The notes under the pieces are model-generated. The model had not been told where the DNA came from. It saw only the letters and a list, made by a program, of their open reading frames with translations, and did not search any database. A DNA stretch of 64,000 nt, from contig CALXOL010000001.1 in the NCBI GenBank assembly GCA_944390015.1, forward strand, positions 164,108 to 228,107, read 5' to 3'. The position numbers were made by a program, and so were the translations under genes. This DNA is from an uncultured Spirochaetaceae bacterium. GTDB lineage: Bacteria; Spirochaetota; Spirochaetia; Sphaerochaetales; Sphaerochaetaceae. Of this stretch, positions 52,500 through 60,038 are shown one piece after another. Within the stretch, counting starts at the first letter, position 1, and the number at the start of each line of letters is the position of its first letter.

Positions 52500-52858
52500 A
52501 GGTCAAGATTTATCTGACCGACGACGAGGGTGATAAATTCATGGGCATCGGGGTAATCTGGCTTCTTGAAGAGATTGAGAGGGCCGGATCCCTGAGAAAA
52601 GCTGCCATGAATCTCGGTATCTCTTATACCAAGAGCTATGCCATGCTCTCGAAAGCGGAAGAGAATCTTGCCTTTCCCTTGATTGAAAGGAGAAAGGGAG
52701 GAGCAAGCCATGAAGGAGCTGCTCTCACACAAAAAGCGAAGGATTTCATCAAGCTCTATTGGGCTTTCCAGTCAAGAGCGAAAGAAAAGGTAGTAAGGGA
52801 GTACGATGACTTTAAGAAGTCCTTGACTCTTCTTTATAAGGAGAATGCTGATGTCTAA
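52490..52858 (+). CDS. ModE-like winged helix-turn-helix regulator
   Basis: 122 residues. VIWLLEEIERAGSLRKAAMN followed by LGISYTKSYAMLSKAEENL is the winged helix of ModE (about 22-60), followed by HEGAALTQKAKDFIKLYWAF. No molybdate-binding (MOP) domains follow, so it is the short form whose effector is uncertain. It overlaps the aminotransferase upstream and phosphofructokinase downstream, which places a regulator within a metabolic operon. A link with the molybdopterin-type trio nearby is possible but not shown. Confidence 0.8.
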   Translation: MELKVKIYLTDDEGDKFMGIGVIWLLEEIERAGSLRKAAMNLGISYTKSYAMLSKAEENLAFPLIERRKGGASHEGAALTQKAKDFIKLYWAFQSRAKEKVVREYDDFKKSLTLLYKENADV

Positions 52859-54179
52859 GTATGATTTCACGGTTGATCGTCTTGGGGAGGCGAAGCTTAA
52901 TTCCCCAATCAGGATGGGCAATAAGCAGGGAGACGGGATGTCTGATTATGTCTCAGATGACGATAGGATCCTTTATGATCTCGATACCGAGGTAATTGAT
53001 GGTAAGACCGTCCCAAAGAATGCTGATTCCCTGGAGTTGGCAGGCCCTAGGGAGAAGATATATTTCAATCCCAGCCATGTACATGCGGCGATCTGCACAT
53101 GTGGAGGCATCTGCCCTGGCCTTAACAACGTAATCAGGGCCGTCGTCCGCTGCCTCTGGTATCGCTACGGTGTAAGAAGAATCTCTGGCATCCAGTATGG
53201 TTATCTTGGACTTCTTGAGAATTCCCCATGGCCGTTAATTCCGCTTGATCCAGATGTTGTTGACGATATTCAGGAGAAGGGTGGAACGATTCTTGGCTCT
53301 GCACGTGGCGGCGGTAAGCAGGTAGAGGAGATCGTGGATTCTCTTGAGCGCCTTAATATAAATATCCTGATTTCAATCGGTGGTGATGGAACCCTTCGTG
53401 GTGCTTATGATATCGGAGAGGAAATAAAGAAAAGAGGGCTTAAGATTGCTGTCGTCGGAGTTCCAAAGACAATAGATAACGACCTTTCATTCATCGATTC
53501 TTCTTTTGGTTTCGATACTGCCGTTACCAGCGCAGTTCCTTCTGTTAGAAGTGCGCATGTCGAGGCAAAGAACAGCATCAATGGAATAGGCCTTGTAAAG
53601 GTAATGGGAAGAGAGTCTGGATTCATCGCAGCATCAACAGCTCTTGCGCAGTCCGATGTTAACTTCTGTCTAATCCCTGAGTCTCCGTTCGATCTAACAG
53701 GACCAAATGGATTCTTAGAGCATCTTAAGCACAGAATCCTCGATAGGGGACATGCTGTCATACTTGTTGCTGAAGGCGCAGGGCAGAATCTTGTTCCTCC
53801 TACGGGGAAGGTAGATGCCTCCGGTAATAAGAAATACCAGGATATAGGGCTGTTCTTAAAGGAGGAGATAAATAAGTATTTCGCTGAACAGGGCATTCCT
53901 ACGTCAATAAAATATATCGACCCATCATACATCATCCGCTCAGTTCCTGCGAATAGTTATGATTCCATATACTGTGCACGTCTTGGCGCTCATGCCGTAC
54001 ATGCTGCAATGGCGGGAAAGACCCAGTGCATAGCCTCAAGGGTGAATAACCAGTTCGTATATCTACCGATAAAGGTTGCTGTTTCTAAGCGTAGCCATGT
54101 TGATATCGAAGGCTCTTTATGGCGCGATGTGCTTGAAAACACAAGACAGCCATATAGCATGCTTAATAGTCAGCACTAA
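52851..54179 (+). CDS. pfkA: 6-phosphofructokinase, spirochaete long form (TP0108-like)
   Basis: 442 residues from ATG at 52851, seven bases after AAGGAG; the ATG at 52845 is too close. About 75 extra N-terminal residues precede the catalytic core. Motifs: TCGGICPGLNNVIRA, SIGGDGTLRGA and VPKTIDNDLSFID, the last with the catalytic aspartate. GGDGT (glycine rather than aspartate) argues for ATP as phosphoryl donor, whereas lysine in PKTIDND is found in pyrophosphate enzymes and in some ATP enzymes of the plant/trypanosome type. So ATP use is likely but not certain. It commits fructose-6-phosphate to glycolysis. Confidence 0.92.
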   Translation: MSKYDFTVDRLGEAKLNSPIRMGNKQGDGMSDYVSDDDRILYDLDTEVIDGKTVPKNADSLELAGPREKIYFNPSHVHAAICTCGGICPGLNNVIRAVVRCLWYRYGVRRISGIQYGYLGLLENSPWPLIPLDPDVVDDIQEKGGTILGSARGGGKQVEEIVDSLERLNINILISIGGDGTLRGAYDIGEEIKKRGLKIAVVGVPKTIDNDLSFIDSSFGFDTAVTSAVPSVRSAHVEAKNSINGIGLVKVMGRESGFIAASTALAQSDVNFCLIPESPFDLTGPNGFLEHLKHRILDRGHAVILVAEGAGQNLVPPTGKVDASGNKKYQDIGLFLKEEINKYFAEQGIPTSIKYIDPSYIIRSVPANSYDSIYCARLGAHAVHAAMAGKTQCIASRVNNQFVYLPIKVAVSKRSHVDIEGSLWRDVLENTRQPYSMLNSQH

Positions 54180-54191
54180 AGAAAAAACTGT

Positions 54192-54216
54192 CCCCTGTCT
54201 ATGGCAGGGGAATTAT
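54192..54216. terminator. Hairpin after pfkA
   Basis: CCCCTG (54192-54197), seven-base loop, CAGGGG (54205-54210), then AATTATT. It lies 12 bases after the pfkA stop and is a modest terminator. Confidence 0.6.
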
Positions 54217-54479
54217 TATGCCAAAATCTGATATCTGGGGAGGAAAAAAAGTAAGATTATTAAGGAAGATAAATTCACATTTTAAGGTTGTATACAAACT
54301 AAAAATATGTATACTTTGCTCTAAATTATAGAATAATATACCTATTAGGAATATTAAAAACAAAAGAAAACATTATATTCCATTAAATAATATGAAAAAT
54401 AGTATATATTTTATCGGATATGAATTAAAAACCTTCAAACAAAGAAATAAAAAATTTTCAAAAATTTTTCTAAAACCCC
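54217..54479. other. AT-rich spacer before the small RNA
   Basis: About 260 bases with very high A+T and no open frame with a ribosome binding site. Near its end are A/T tracts (AAAATTTTCAAAAATTTTT) upstream of a strong promoter, which may act as an UP-element-like region. I see no gene here. Confidence 0.5.
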
Positions 54480-54508
54480 TTTACAAGCTTTTTTAAACTC
54501 GTTATATT
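54480..54508 (+). promoter_or_regulatory. Strong promoter of the anti-SD small RNA
   Basis: TTTACA (54480-54485), exactly 17 bases, TATATT (54503-54508), with A/T tracts upstream. The predicted start is at G54515. Confidence 0.75.
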
Positions 54509-54514
54509 ACGGAT

Positions 54515-54603
54515 GGAATTAAGGAAGACGCATTCCTGATTCCGAACCTCCTTTTGTTCCCCACAGAGCGGTTTACCTCCTTTTGTCCGCAGTGGGGTTT
54601 TTT
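54515..54603 (+). ncRNA. Candidate small RNA with two anti-Shine-Dalgarno motifs
   Basis: The predicted transcript is about 89 nt. A 5' hairpin pairs GGAAT (54515-54519) with ATTCC (54539-54543) and AGGAA (54522-54526) with TTCCT (54533-54537). A single-stranded linker follows with ACCTCCTTTTGT (54546-54557). The terminator stem is CCCCAC (54559-54564) with GTGGGG (54592-54597) and GCGG (54568-54571) with CCGC (54587-54590), and its loop carries a second, identical ACCTCCTTTTGT (54575-54586). A run of six T follows. ACCUCCUU equals the 3' tail of 16S rRNA, so the RNA could mask strong ribosome binding sites. Promoter, fold, repeat and terminator are all visible; the function is inference. The terminator's 3' half is also the attachment site of the neighbouring element. 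Confidence 0.75.
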
Positions 54604-54608
54604 ATTTT
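54588..54608 (+). repeat. attL: left 21-bp direct repeat
   Basis: C followed by GCAGTGGGG, six T, A and four T. It forms the 3' arm and T-run of the small RNA terminator and matches 61543-61563 base for base. Confidence 0.85.
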
Positions 54609-54639
54609 ACATGGCTTTTGCAAATACAATATTGCCTAT

Positions 54640-54651
54640 CTGTATATACAG
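54640..54651. promoter_or_regulatory. 12-bp palindrome upstream of int
   Basis: CTGTATATACAG is a perfect palindrome 120 bases before the integrase start. It is a plausible repressor (XRE) or accessory recombination site. Confidence 0.35.
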
Positions 54652-54701
54652 CTAAGCTTTATAGGATGCCTGTTTTTTGGCTTTGTTTTAACTGCTATGT
54701 G

Positions 54702-54724
54702 ATTTAGCCCGTTATTTAGCCTGA
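54702..54724 (+). repeat. Arm-type repeats ATTTAGCC near attL
   Basis: ATTTAGCC at 54702-54709 and ATTTAGCCTGA at 54714-54724. The 11-mer recurs at 61412-61422 near attR in the same orientation. The position inside both ends suggests integrase arm-binding sites. Confidence 0.4.
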
Positions 54725-54770
54725 AATCAAATTTCGACTATTTCCCATAAGCTCCAAGGAGGTAGCTGAA

Positions 54771-55934
54771 ATGGGAAGACATAAAGAGCCTGTAAGGTAT
54801 AAACAGGTTGGTAGGTACTGGTACTATAAGACACCAGAAATGCAAGCATTTAAAACAACTGGTGAAACAAGCAAAGCCATGGCAAAGCATTTTGTAACAC
54901 AGCTCATTCAAAGGGCAGTAGCTGGCAATCCAAATCCTTTATTTAAAGACTATGCTGAACCATTCTTTGACTGGGACAGGTGTCCTCATGCTACAAGGCT
55001 TAGATCTGAGGGTAAGCATATAGGAAAGCGGTATTGCTCGAATGAGCGTAAATGGCTTGTTAAGTATGTGCTTGGCTCATCACTGGGTAAAATGCATATA
55101 GCTGATATAAGGCGTGGTGACCTGTTGGACTTCAGGGCTAAACTACAGGCAAAGGGTGTTTCTGGTAATAATATCAACAATATAATGAAGGCAGTAAAGG
55201 TTATATTCAGTGAGGCTGTCTACAGGGAGGACATACCATATAACCCTGCAGATAAGCTAGGTACTGTTAAAACCAATAACAGGGAGGCTGGTATTTTCAC
55301 AGAAGAAGAATTAAGCCTTCTTTTCAGAGACCCTAAGGACAGCATGTTATGGCATACCCCGTCCGATTACATATGCTTTTTAATTGCAGCATCAACAGGT
55401 ATGCGTTCTGGGGAAGTACTTGCTCTCAGGTGGTGTAATGTACATATGAAAGAAAGGTACATACATATATGTGAGGCATGGAAGGATGATAACCATACGG
55501 TATCGGGACTTCCTAAAAGCTATAAGGTAAGGGATGTGGTAATACCTGAGTATGTAGCCTCTAGGCTTATGGAATATAAGCAGATTACAAAATACGGTAA
55601 TGATAGCGATTTGGTTGTTTGTAATGATGATGGTAAGCCTTATACCGTATGGTACTGGCAAAAGGCCTTCAAGACAGCTCTGTATGGTATAGGGATTACA
55701 GAAGAGGAGAGGGTAAGAAGGCATTTAAAGCCTCATAGTTTCAGACATACCCTTAATACACTTATGAGAACAAAGGGGATAAATCCCGCCATAATAAGGC
55801 TTATGCTTGGTTGGTCAGATGAGGATATTCAAAACAACTATACTCATTTTGACGTTGCTAAAATGGTTAAGCATGGGGAGATAATAGACTCTGTATTTAC
55901 AGAACAAAAGGCATTACAGCTGGTACAAAATTAA
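54771..55934 (+). CDS. int: Tyrosine recombinase / integrase
   Basis: 387 residues. The N-terminal arm-binding part (MGRHKEPVRYKQVGRYWYYK) and a core-binding SAM-like domain (LGKMHIADIRRGDLLDFRAK, about 105-180) precede the catalytic domain. The catalytic residues follow in order: arginine in STGMRSGEVLALRW, lysine in LPKSYKVRDVVIP, HxxR in PHSFRHTLNTLM, tryptophan in LGWSDEDI (the fourth position, H or W in this family) and the nucleophile tyrosine in NNYTHFD. It catalyses insertion and excision at the 21-bp core. Its ribosome binding site AAGGAGGT (54756-54763) is perfectly complementary to the motif in the adjacent small RNA. Confidence 0.95.
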   Translation: MGRHKEPVRYKQVGRYWYYKTPEMQAFKTTGETSKAMAKHFVTQLIQRAVAGNPNPLFKDYAEPFFDWDRCPHATRLRSEGKHIGKRYCSNERKWLVKYVLGSSLGKMHIADIRRGDLLDFRAKLQAKGVSGNNINNIMKAVKVIFSEAVYREDIPYNPADKLGTVKTNNREAGIFTEEELSLLFRDPKDSMLWHTPSDYICFLIAASTGMRSGEVLALRWCNVHMKERYIHICEAWKDDNHTVSGLPKSYKVRDVVIPEYVASRLMEYKQITKYGNDSDLVVCNDDGKPYTVWYWQKAFKTALYGIGITEEERVRRHLKPHSFRHTLNTLMRTKGINPAIIRLMLGWSDEDIQNNYTHFDVAKMVKHGEIIDSVFTEQKALQLVQN

Positions 55935-55965
55935 AAAGACTATTTCTAGGCATGATGGAGGAAAA

Positions 55966-56193
55966 ATGATCAAAAACAATTCTGTTATTAATGTACCACC
56001 GTTTGTGCCTAACCATTACTGGTTTAACCTTAAGGAGTGCTGTTCTTTAAAAGGGCTGTGCTATAAAACAGCTTGTAACCGTAAATGGCTACAGCCTAAT
56101 GCTGGGATAGCAGATGGAACTGTAGGAGGGCGTAAGGTATGGTCTTATGCTACTGTTACTACATGGTTGAAGCAAACAGATTCCGACCTCTAA
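55966..56193 (+). CDS. Small DNA-binding protein, probable excisionase
   Basis: 75 residues, 31 bases after int and with GGAGG before the ATG. WFNLKECCSLKGLCYKTACN, KWLQP and GGRKVWSYATVTTWLKQ match the layout of excisionase/helix-turn-helix_17 proteins: a helix-turn-helix, a wing beginning GGRKVW and a final helix. Position next to int supports a role in directing excision. Sequence similarity alone would not prove it, and a regulator of int is the alternative. Confidence 0.6.
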   Translation: MIKNNSVINVPPFVPNHYWFNLKECCSLKGLCYKTACNRKWLQPNAGIADGTVGGRKVWSYATVTTWLKQTDSDL

Positions 56194-56275
56194 GCATTAA
56201 TTCAAGTATATGTTTTGACGGGGTATTATCCCCGTCATTCATAATTCGGTAACGTTTATTAATTACATAAAATTT

Positions 56276-57241
56276 TTATAAATTTTCTAATATTTTTCTT
56301 AATTGAATTTGAATATCAGGTAAGACGTTTAAGAACCTGTTGAAATCAATATTTAATTTCCTTAAATATTTCCTTATATAAGGAGTCATTTTCTTTACAA
56401 GCTCGTAATAGGTACAGTTAAGCAAGCCATTCTCATTGCTGTTCTTCATTATAACAAAGGAACTCGTAAACAGCCTTAGTTCAAACCTCTCCAATGTACA
56501 TGTTATTTTCGTATTCTTTTCATCTTGTAGTTGCTTTGCTTTATCATATATGCATAGCATTGACTTCTTTATATTCTTACTGCCATATACCCTATAATCG
56601 GCATTGGAATATAAAGTTCCTTTATAATAGTTGAAAACGTCTTTATCGAAGTATTTTCTAATATTGATATGCATGTCGAAGCAGAGTTCTATACACTTGA
56701 GTTTCCTCATGCTATAAATTCTGTCGAAAAACTCTTCTTCCGTTTTAACATCGTTTTCAGGGTTAATACTTACATTCACAACTCCTGTTTTTTGATTGTA
56801 TGTGATTTTTTTCAGTGGTAATATGAACAGGTTCTTGTAGTACACAAGGTACTTGAAAACATTTTTTATAAATGATTCTAGATTCTCATTTATTGGTATA
56901 TATTCATTGTGGATTTGAACGTTAAAGTATTTTCCATGACGGTCAATCGTAACAACCCCTTTCTTCATAACAGACTTGCTTAGAACATACGAATCAAGGT
57001 AGTCAGCACTATAAACAAAAGTCAGTTTATCAATACTATGGTAGTAATGCTTATCATCCGTTTGCTTTCTGATATTTTTCTTGTACTGAATACAGTCCTC
57101 GATATTGTTTTTAATTCTGTAAGCTTCTATTTCATGCTCAAGACAATACTGTTCTACTCCATTATCAACGGTTGTACTTTTTCTAAATATAAATTTTTCA
57201 ATCATAAAGTAAATAGGGGAGGTTGCAAGTTCAACCTCCAA
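56276..57241 (-). CDS. Rep-like replication initiator (tentative)
   Basis: 321 residues starting at TTG (57241), six bases after AGGAGG; no ATG is better placed. The segment KCIELCFDMHINIRKYFD, then KKSMLCIYDKAKQLQDEKN and CTLERFELRLFTSSFV, has the order and spacing of plasmid and filamentous-phage initiators (gene II/X or Rep_trans type): a beta-strand with acidic residue, a YDK motif, and a strand with E-x-R. I cannot see a convincing catalytic tyrosine motif, so the call is tentative. The very AT-rich codon use is unlike the chromosome. A terminator separates it from the RiPP operon upstream. Confidence 0.45.
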   Translation of the reverse strand: MEVELATSPIYFMIEKFIFRKSTTVDNGVEQYCLEHEIEAYRIKNNIEDCIQYKKNIRKQTDDKHYYHSIDKLTFVYSADYLDSYVLSKSVMKKGVVTIDRHGKYFNVQIHNEYIPINENLESFIKNVFKYLVYYKNLFILPLKKITYNQKTGVVNVSINPENDVKTEEEFFDRIYSMRKLKCIELCFDMHINIRKYFDKDVFNYYKGTLYSNADYRVYGSKNIKKSMLCIYDKAKQLQDEKNTKITCTLERFELRLFTSSFVIMKNSNENGLLNCTYYELVKKMTPYIRKYLRKLNIDFNRFLNVLPDIQIQLRKILENL

Positions 57242-57264
57242 CTTTTCCTCCTTGTTAAAATTTG

Positions 57265-57286
57265 AGGGCTAAAAAGACAGAGCCCT
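57265..57286. terminator. Terminator between RiPP operon and Rep-like gene
   Basis: AGGGCT (57265-57270), ten-base loop, AGCCCT (57281-57286). On the minus strand it is followed by CAAATTTT; on the plus strand by ATATTTTTG. Confidence 0.55.
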
Positions 57287-57367
57287 ATATTTTTGTTATA
57301 CGGAGAAAAGCGTAATCTTTTCGAAATTCGTCAAAAAAAGTTAAAACCAGTTATTTCAGCGGTTTTA

Positions 57368-57595
57368 TTAGTTGTGTATTGTGCTTAAAATCGAACCTTT
57401 GCTATTAAAAATATATACGCTGTTACCTTTCTTTATAGAAAAAGAAGAGCTGGTATATCCTATGACTTCTCCACCTGTCTTGGTGCATATAATACTACCA
57501 GCTTCACTATAAACATAAATTGTTGAATCTCGTTTAATTACGGTTCCTATTACAGCTTTTCTTGCTGTGTTATTCATCCATGTAATGGGATACAT
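57368..57595 (-). CDS. Small beta-rich protein, last gene of the RiPP operon
   Basis: 75 residues, unknown. VIKRDSTIYVYSEAGSIICT and FSIKKGNSVYIFNSKGSIL look like two repeats of one short beta-motif (x-YVYSEAGSI / x-YIFNSKGSI). One cysteine only, so it is not another cysteine-rich precursor. It follows the 60-residue gene by 18 bases and ends before the terminator. The ribosome binding site is weak. It could be an immunity or accessory factor of the peptide system. Confidence 0.5.
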   Translation of the reverse strand: MYPITWMNNTARKAVIGTVIKRDSTIYVYSEAGSIICTKTGGEVIGYTSSSFSIKKGNSVYIFNSKGSILSTIHN

Positions 57596-57613
57596 AGTAG
57601 AAATAGGGGATAA

Positions 57614-57796
57614 TTATTTTTTTATACGTTCTACATAAGCTATCTGTACTTTTCCTCCATATTGCGCTGTAACAAGTTGCCTTGCATGATAGCTGTTATT
57701 TGCTTTTACGATAGTATCAGTCCAACCTCCTAGAGAATGGCCTTTTTCATCTTTTAAAAGAAATTTGACTTTAAAAAATCCATCAAATTCACTCAT
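57614..57796 (-). CDS. Small protein in the RiPP operon
   Basis: 60 residues: MSEFDGFFKVKFLLKDEKGH followed by SLGGWTDTIVKANNSYHARQ and QYGGKVQIAYVERIKK. A compact alpha/beta protein with no cysteine. It starts 27 bases after the maturase with CGGAGG well placed, so it is surely translated with it. CXXX-repeat peptide loci elsewhere are annotated with a small modification-system protein; this could be its counterpart, but I cannot verify homology. Confidence 0.55.
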   Translation of the reverse strand: MSEFDGFFKVKFLLKDEKGHSLGGWTDTIVKANNSYHARQLVTAQYGGKVQIAYVERIKK

Positions 57797-57823
57797 TTGT
57801 AGCCTCCGTTAAATATTATTTCT

Positions 57824-58939
57824 TTATATTTCTAGTTCCTGTTGAATCTTGAGTATCGCTCTTAATGTCAGTTGTAAATCATCTTCATTGCCTTTAAGTT
57901 GTCCTCGTTTCCATTGTTCCGCTTTGAAATATGACCTTGCTTTCATTATGATTTTGGTCAAGGTGCATAGGTTTGGATCTCTCTTATAAATATTCCCTGT
58001 TGCCGCATAATTTGAGCCAAAGCAGTTTGGACATATTGAAGTTATTACACAATCTCTGCATTTAGGCTCAAGTAGTTCTTCTGGAACAATATCATCAGGA
58101 AATACCAAAGATTTTGCCTCTTCTGCCTTCTCATTACCAATTGATAAAGGCATAAAAAATTGACAAGGGTAGGGATTTCCATCAACATCGTAAGTTACCA
58201 TGTATTTACCAGCTCCACACCATCTCGTATGCTCTTGCTTTTCTGAGTCTATGCCTACTGTTTCTATACTCATATTAAGCATTGAACATGGCTCTATGTT
58301 AGGATGTTCAAGATAGTATTCTATAAGCTTCGTTAGCTGATTTTCTAATATCTCTGCATTTGAAGAATCACTCCAGTCAATACCATAAGCAAGGTTACAG
58401 GAGACAAGGAAGCCTTTCTCATGAAGTTCTATAACACCATCTGCAAACATTGGTAAGGTGTTTTTAGCAATGGTCATTTTCACATCCTGTTCAGGATATT
58501 GCTCTAGGAAGAAATCTAGGTCGATATCATCATAGGAATTGCATCTATTAAGGTTGTGAGCTTCTCTTGTTCCATCAAGGCTCAATCCACAGTAAAAACA
58601 GGGATGTTCTCTAAGCCAGTCTTGTATTTCGCCATGTATAAGAGTTCCATTTGTTGAAGCAAACAATACATATGGTCTATCTCCTGCATTATCACATATA
58701 TACTCTGCAATCTCTTTAATCAGAGCAAATGCAAGAAAAGGCTCTCCTCCAAAGAAATCAAATTCTATTTCTCTATCAGGTTCAGTATTGGCAAGTTCTC
58801 TGTCAATGATAGCTCTAGCAGTTTTAATATCCATCATTCGTGGAGTCTTGCTATGCTCATAACAATAACTACAAGCAAGGTTGCAGCCTTCTGTTACAGT
58901 AAGACTTATTGAACGGGGAAGTTTATCAGCAATACCCAT
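57824..58939 (-). CDS. Radical SAM/SPASM peptide maturase
   Basis: 371 residues. The radical SAM cluster motif is CNLACSYC (C19, C23, C26), followed by FDFFGGEPFLAF, the SAM-binding GGE motif. The C-terminal SPASM region has WCGAGKYMVTYD, YPCQFF, KCRDCVITSICPNCFGSN and NLCTLTK, enough cysteines for two auxiliary [4Fe-4S] clusters. Such enzymes build thioether or other crosslinks in ribosomal peptides. Its ATG follows the stop of the cysteine-rich peptide with no gap at all, making that peptide the obvious substrate. It resembles maturases annotated for CXXX-repeat peptides (family recalled, not searched). There is no transporter or protease gene in the operon. Confidence 0.88.
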   Translation of the reverse strand: MGIADKLPRSISLTVTEGCNLACSYCYEHSKTPRMMDIKTARAIIDRELANTEPDREIEFDFFGGEPFLAFALIKEIAEYICDNAGDRPYVLFASTNGTLIHGEIQDWLREHPCFYCGLSLDGTREAHNLNRCNSYDDIDLDFFLEQYPEQDVKMTIAKNTLPMFADGVIELHEKGFLVSCNLAYGIDWSDSSNAEILENQLTKLIEYYLEHPNIEPCSMLNMSIETVGIDSEKQEHTRWCGAGKYMVTYDVDGNPYPCQFFMPLSIGNEKAEEAKSLVFPDDIVPEELLEPKCRDCVITSICPNCFGSNYAATGNIYKRDPNLCTLTKIIMKARSYFKAEQWKRGQLKGNEDDLQLTLRAILKIQQELEI

Positions 58940-59278
58940 TTAGCGTTTTCGTCCTTTTAGTGTGGCTCTGCATGATCCTTTGCATGTAGCTTTGCACATT
59001 GATTTGCATCCAGTCTTACAGCCTGATTTACAAGTCGTTGTACAAGTTGTTTTACAAGTTGTACTACATCCTCCTTTGCAAGTGGTTTTGCAAGAAGATT
59101 TACAGCCTGCCTTACATCCAGCTTTACATGATTGAGAACAACCAGTTTTACAAGTTCCACTACAACCTGCACATTTTGCTGACATATATGTAATCTGCGG
59201 TCCTATGAGTACAGGTTCAAATGTTGGTATTAATGCTTCAATAATGTCATCGATAATGGATGATGATAATTTGAACAT
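58940..59278 (-). CDS. CXXX-repeat precursor peptide (RiPP)
   Basis: 112 residues. A 35-residue cysteine-free leader (MFKLSSSIIDDIIEALIPTF...) is followed by a core with 18 cysteines: C36, then C39 to C103 at exactly every fourth residue, 17 in perfect register. The position after cysteine is lysine in 11 of the 16 CXXX units, and the others are almost all Ser, Thr, Gly or Ala. The tail is RATLKGRKR. AAGGAGATAGC precedes the ATG. The exact periodicity puts all cysteines on one helical face or in line for serial thioether rings; the neighbouring maturase supports the latter. The product could be a crosslinked antimicrobial, a metal binder or a signalling peptide. None can be chosen from sequence. 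Confidence 0.9.
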   Translation of the reverse strand: MFKLSSSIIDDIIEALIPTFEPVLIGPQITYMSAKCAGCSGTCKTGCSQSCKAGCKAGCKSSCKTTCKGGCSTTCKTTCTTTCKSGCKTGCKSMCKATCKGSCRATLKGRKR

Positions 59279-59296
59279 TGCTATCTCCTTAAAAAA

Positions 59297-60028
59297 TTAA
59301 CGTGTCTTGTATCCTGCTTCCTTAAGTTTTGTTATGAAGGGGGTTGTCCTATCAATATCTGTAAGAATGATATGGAACAGATCTGAGCCTGAATATTCTA
59401 ATGAAATCGTACCATAAAGATATGTTGTAATTAATCGGTTGTCTTTGTACCGTTTATCAGGGGTGCCGTCTTTTCTTTGATGCTCCCATTCCTGAGAATA
59501 TATTTTAGCATCCGAAGTTCTTATATTTCCTTTTGTATTGCCTTCTGCAAAAACTATATCAGTGTAATCTAAAAAAACTGATTGTGTTCCTTTTATGATA
59601 ATAAGTTTATCAGGAAGAAAATATACTTTTGATTTTAATTTTTTTGCACATAGTTTGTAGCATTCTATATTTGTTTTCAGTAAATCTGGCTTTCCAAAAT
59701 TTAATGTTGTATCTTCTGCTTTATATCCGTCATATGAGAACCATATTTCATTACATAGTTTTATTGTATTTATTGCCTCGTTAAGTTGGTTGTATTTGGT
59801 ATTATCTGTGATGGTATAATTAATTGATGGTTTTATAAACAAGAGATTTATCCCCTGCAAGATTATTAAACCGACTAATACAGTAATATATAGAGATTCT
59901 TGGTTATATTGCAACAGATTATAAACCACTACGATTAGTGCTATGACAATGAGAATATTTAGTATTCTGCGTAATTTTAAAAATAGAGAGATTGATTTTT
60001 CTGTCCTGTCGTCTATACTTGTTTTCAT
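59297..60028 (-). CDS. Membrane protein with soluble C-terminal domain, unknown
   Basis: 243 residues. Two membrane helices lie near the N-terminus (ILNILIVIALIVVVYNLLQ, about 24-42, and YITVLVGLIILQGINLLFI, about 47-65); a cytoplasmic domain of about 175 residues follows. KVYFLPDKLIIIKGTQSVFL and YTDIVFAEGN resemble a PH-like strand pair, as in bPH-type membrane proteins. It lies ten bases after the nuclease gene and 18 before the peptide gene, so it belongs to the same transcript. It could be involved in immunity to, or sensing of, the peptide; this is a guess from position. Confidence 0.6.
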   Translation of the reverse strand: MKTSIDDRTEKSISLFLKLRRILNILIVIALIVVVYNLLQYNQESLYITVLVGLIILQGINLLFIKPSINYTITDNTKYNQLNEAINTIKLCNEIWFSYDGYKAEDTTLNFGKPDLLKTNIECYKLCAKKLKSKVYFLPDKLIIIKGTQSVFLDYTDIVFAEGNTKGNIRTSDAKIYSQEWEHQRKDGTPDKRYKDNRLITTYLYGTISLEYSGSDLFHIILTDIDRTTPFITKLKEAGYKTR

Positions 60029-60038
60029 TTTTGTCTCC

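Noticed and set aside
52851..54179. Pyrophosphate-dependent phosphofructokinase
   Set aside because: The donor-site motif is GGDGT, not GGDDT, so ATP is more likely, although lysine in PKTIDND leaves some doubt.
58957..59193. Dense short repeats that look like a CRISPR or tandem array
   Set aside because: The periodicity of 12 bases is the coding of the CXXX peptide; there are no constant repeats with unique spacers.
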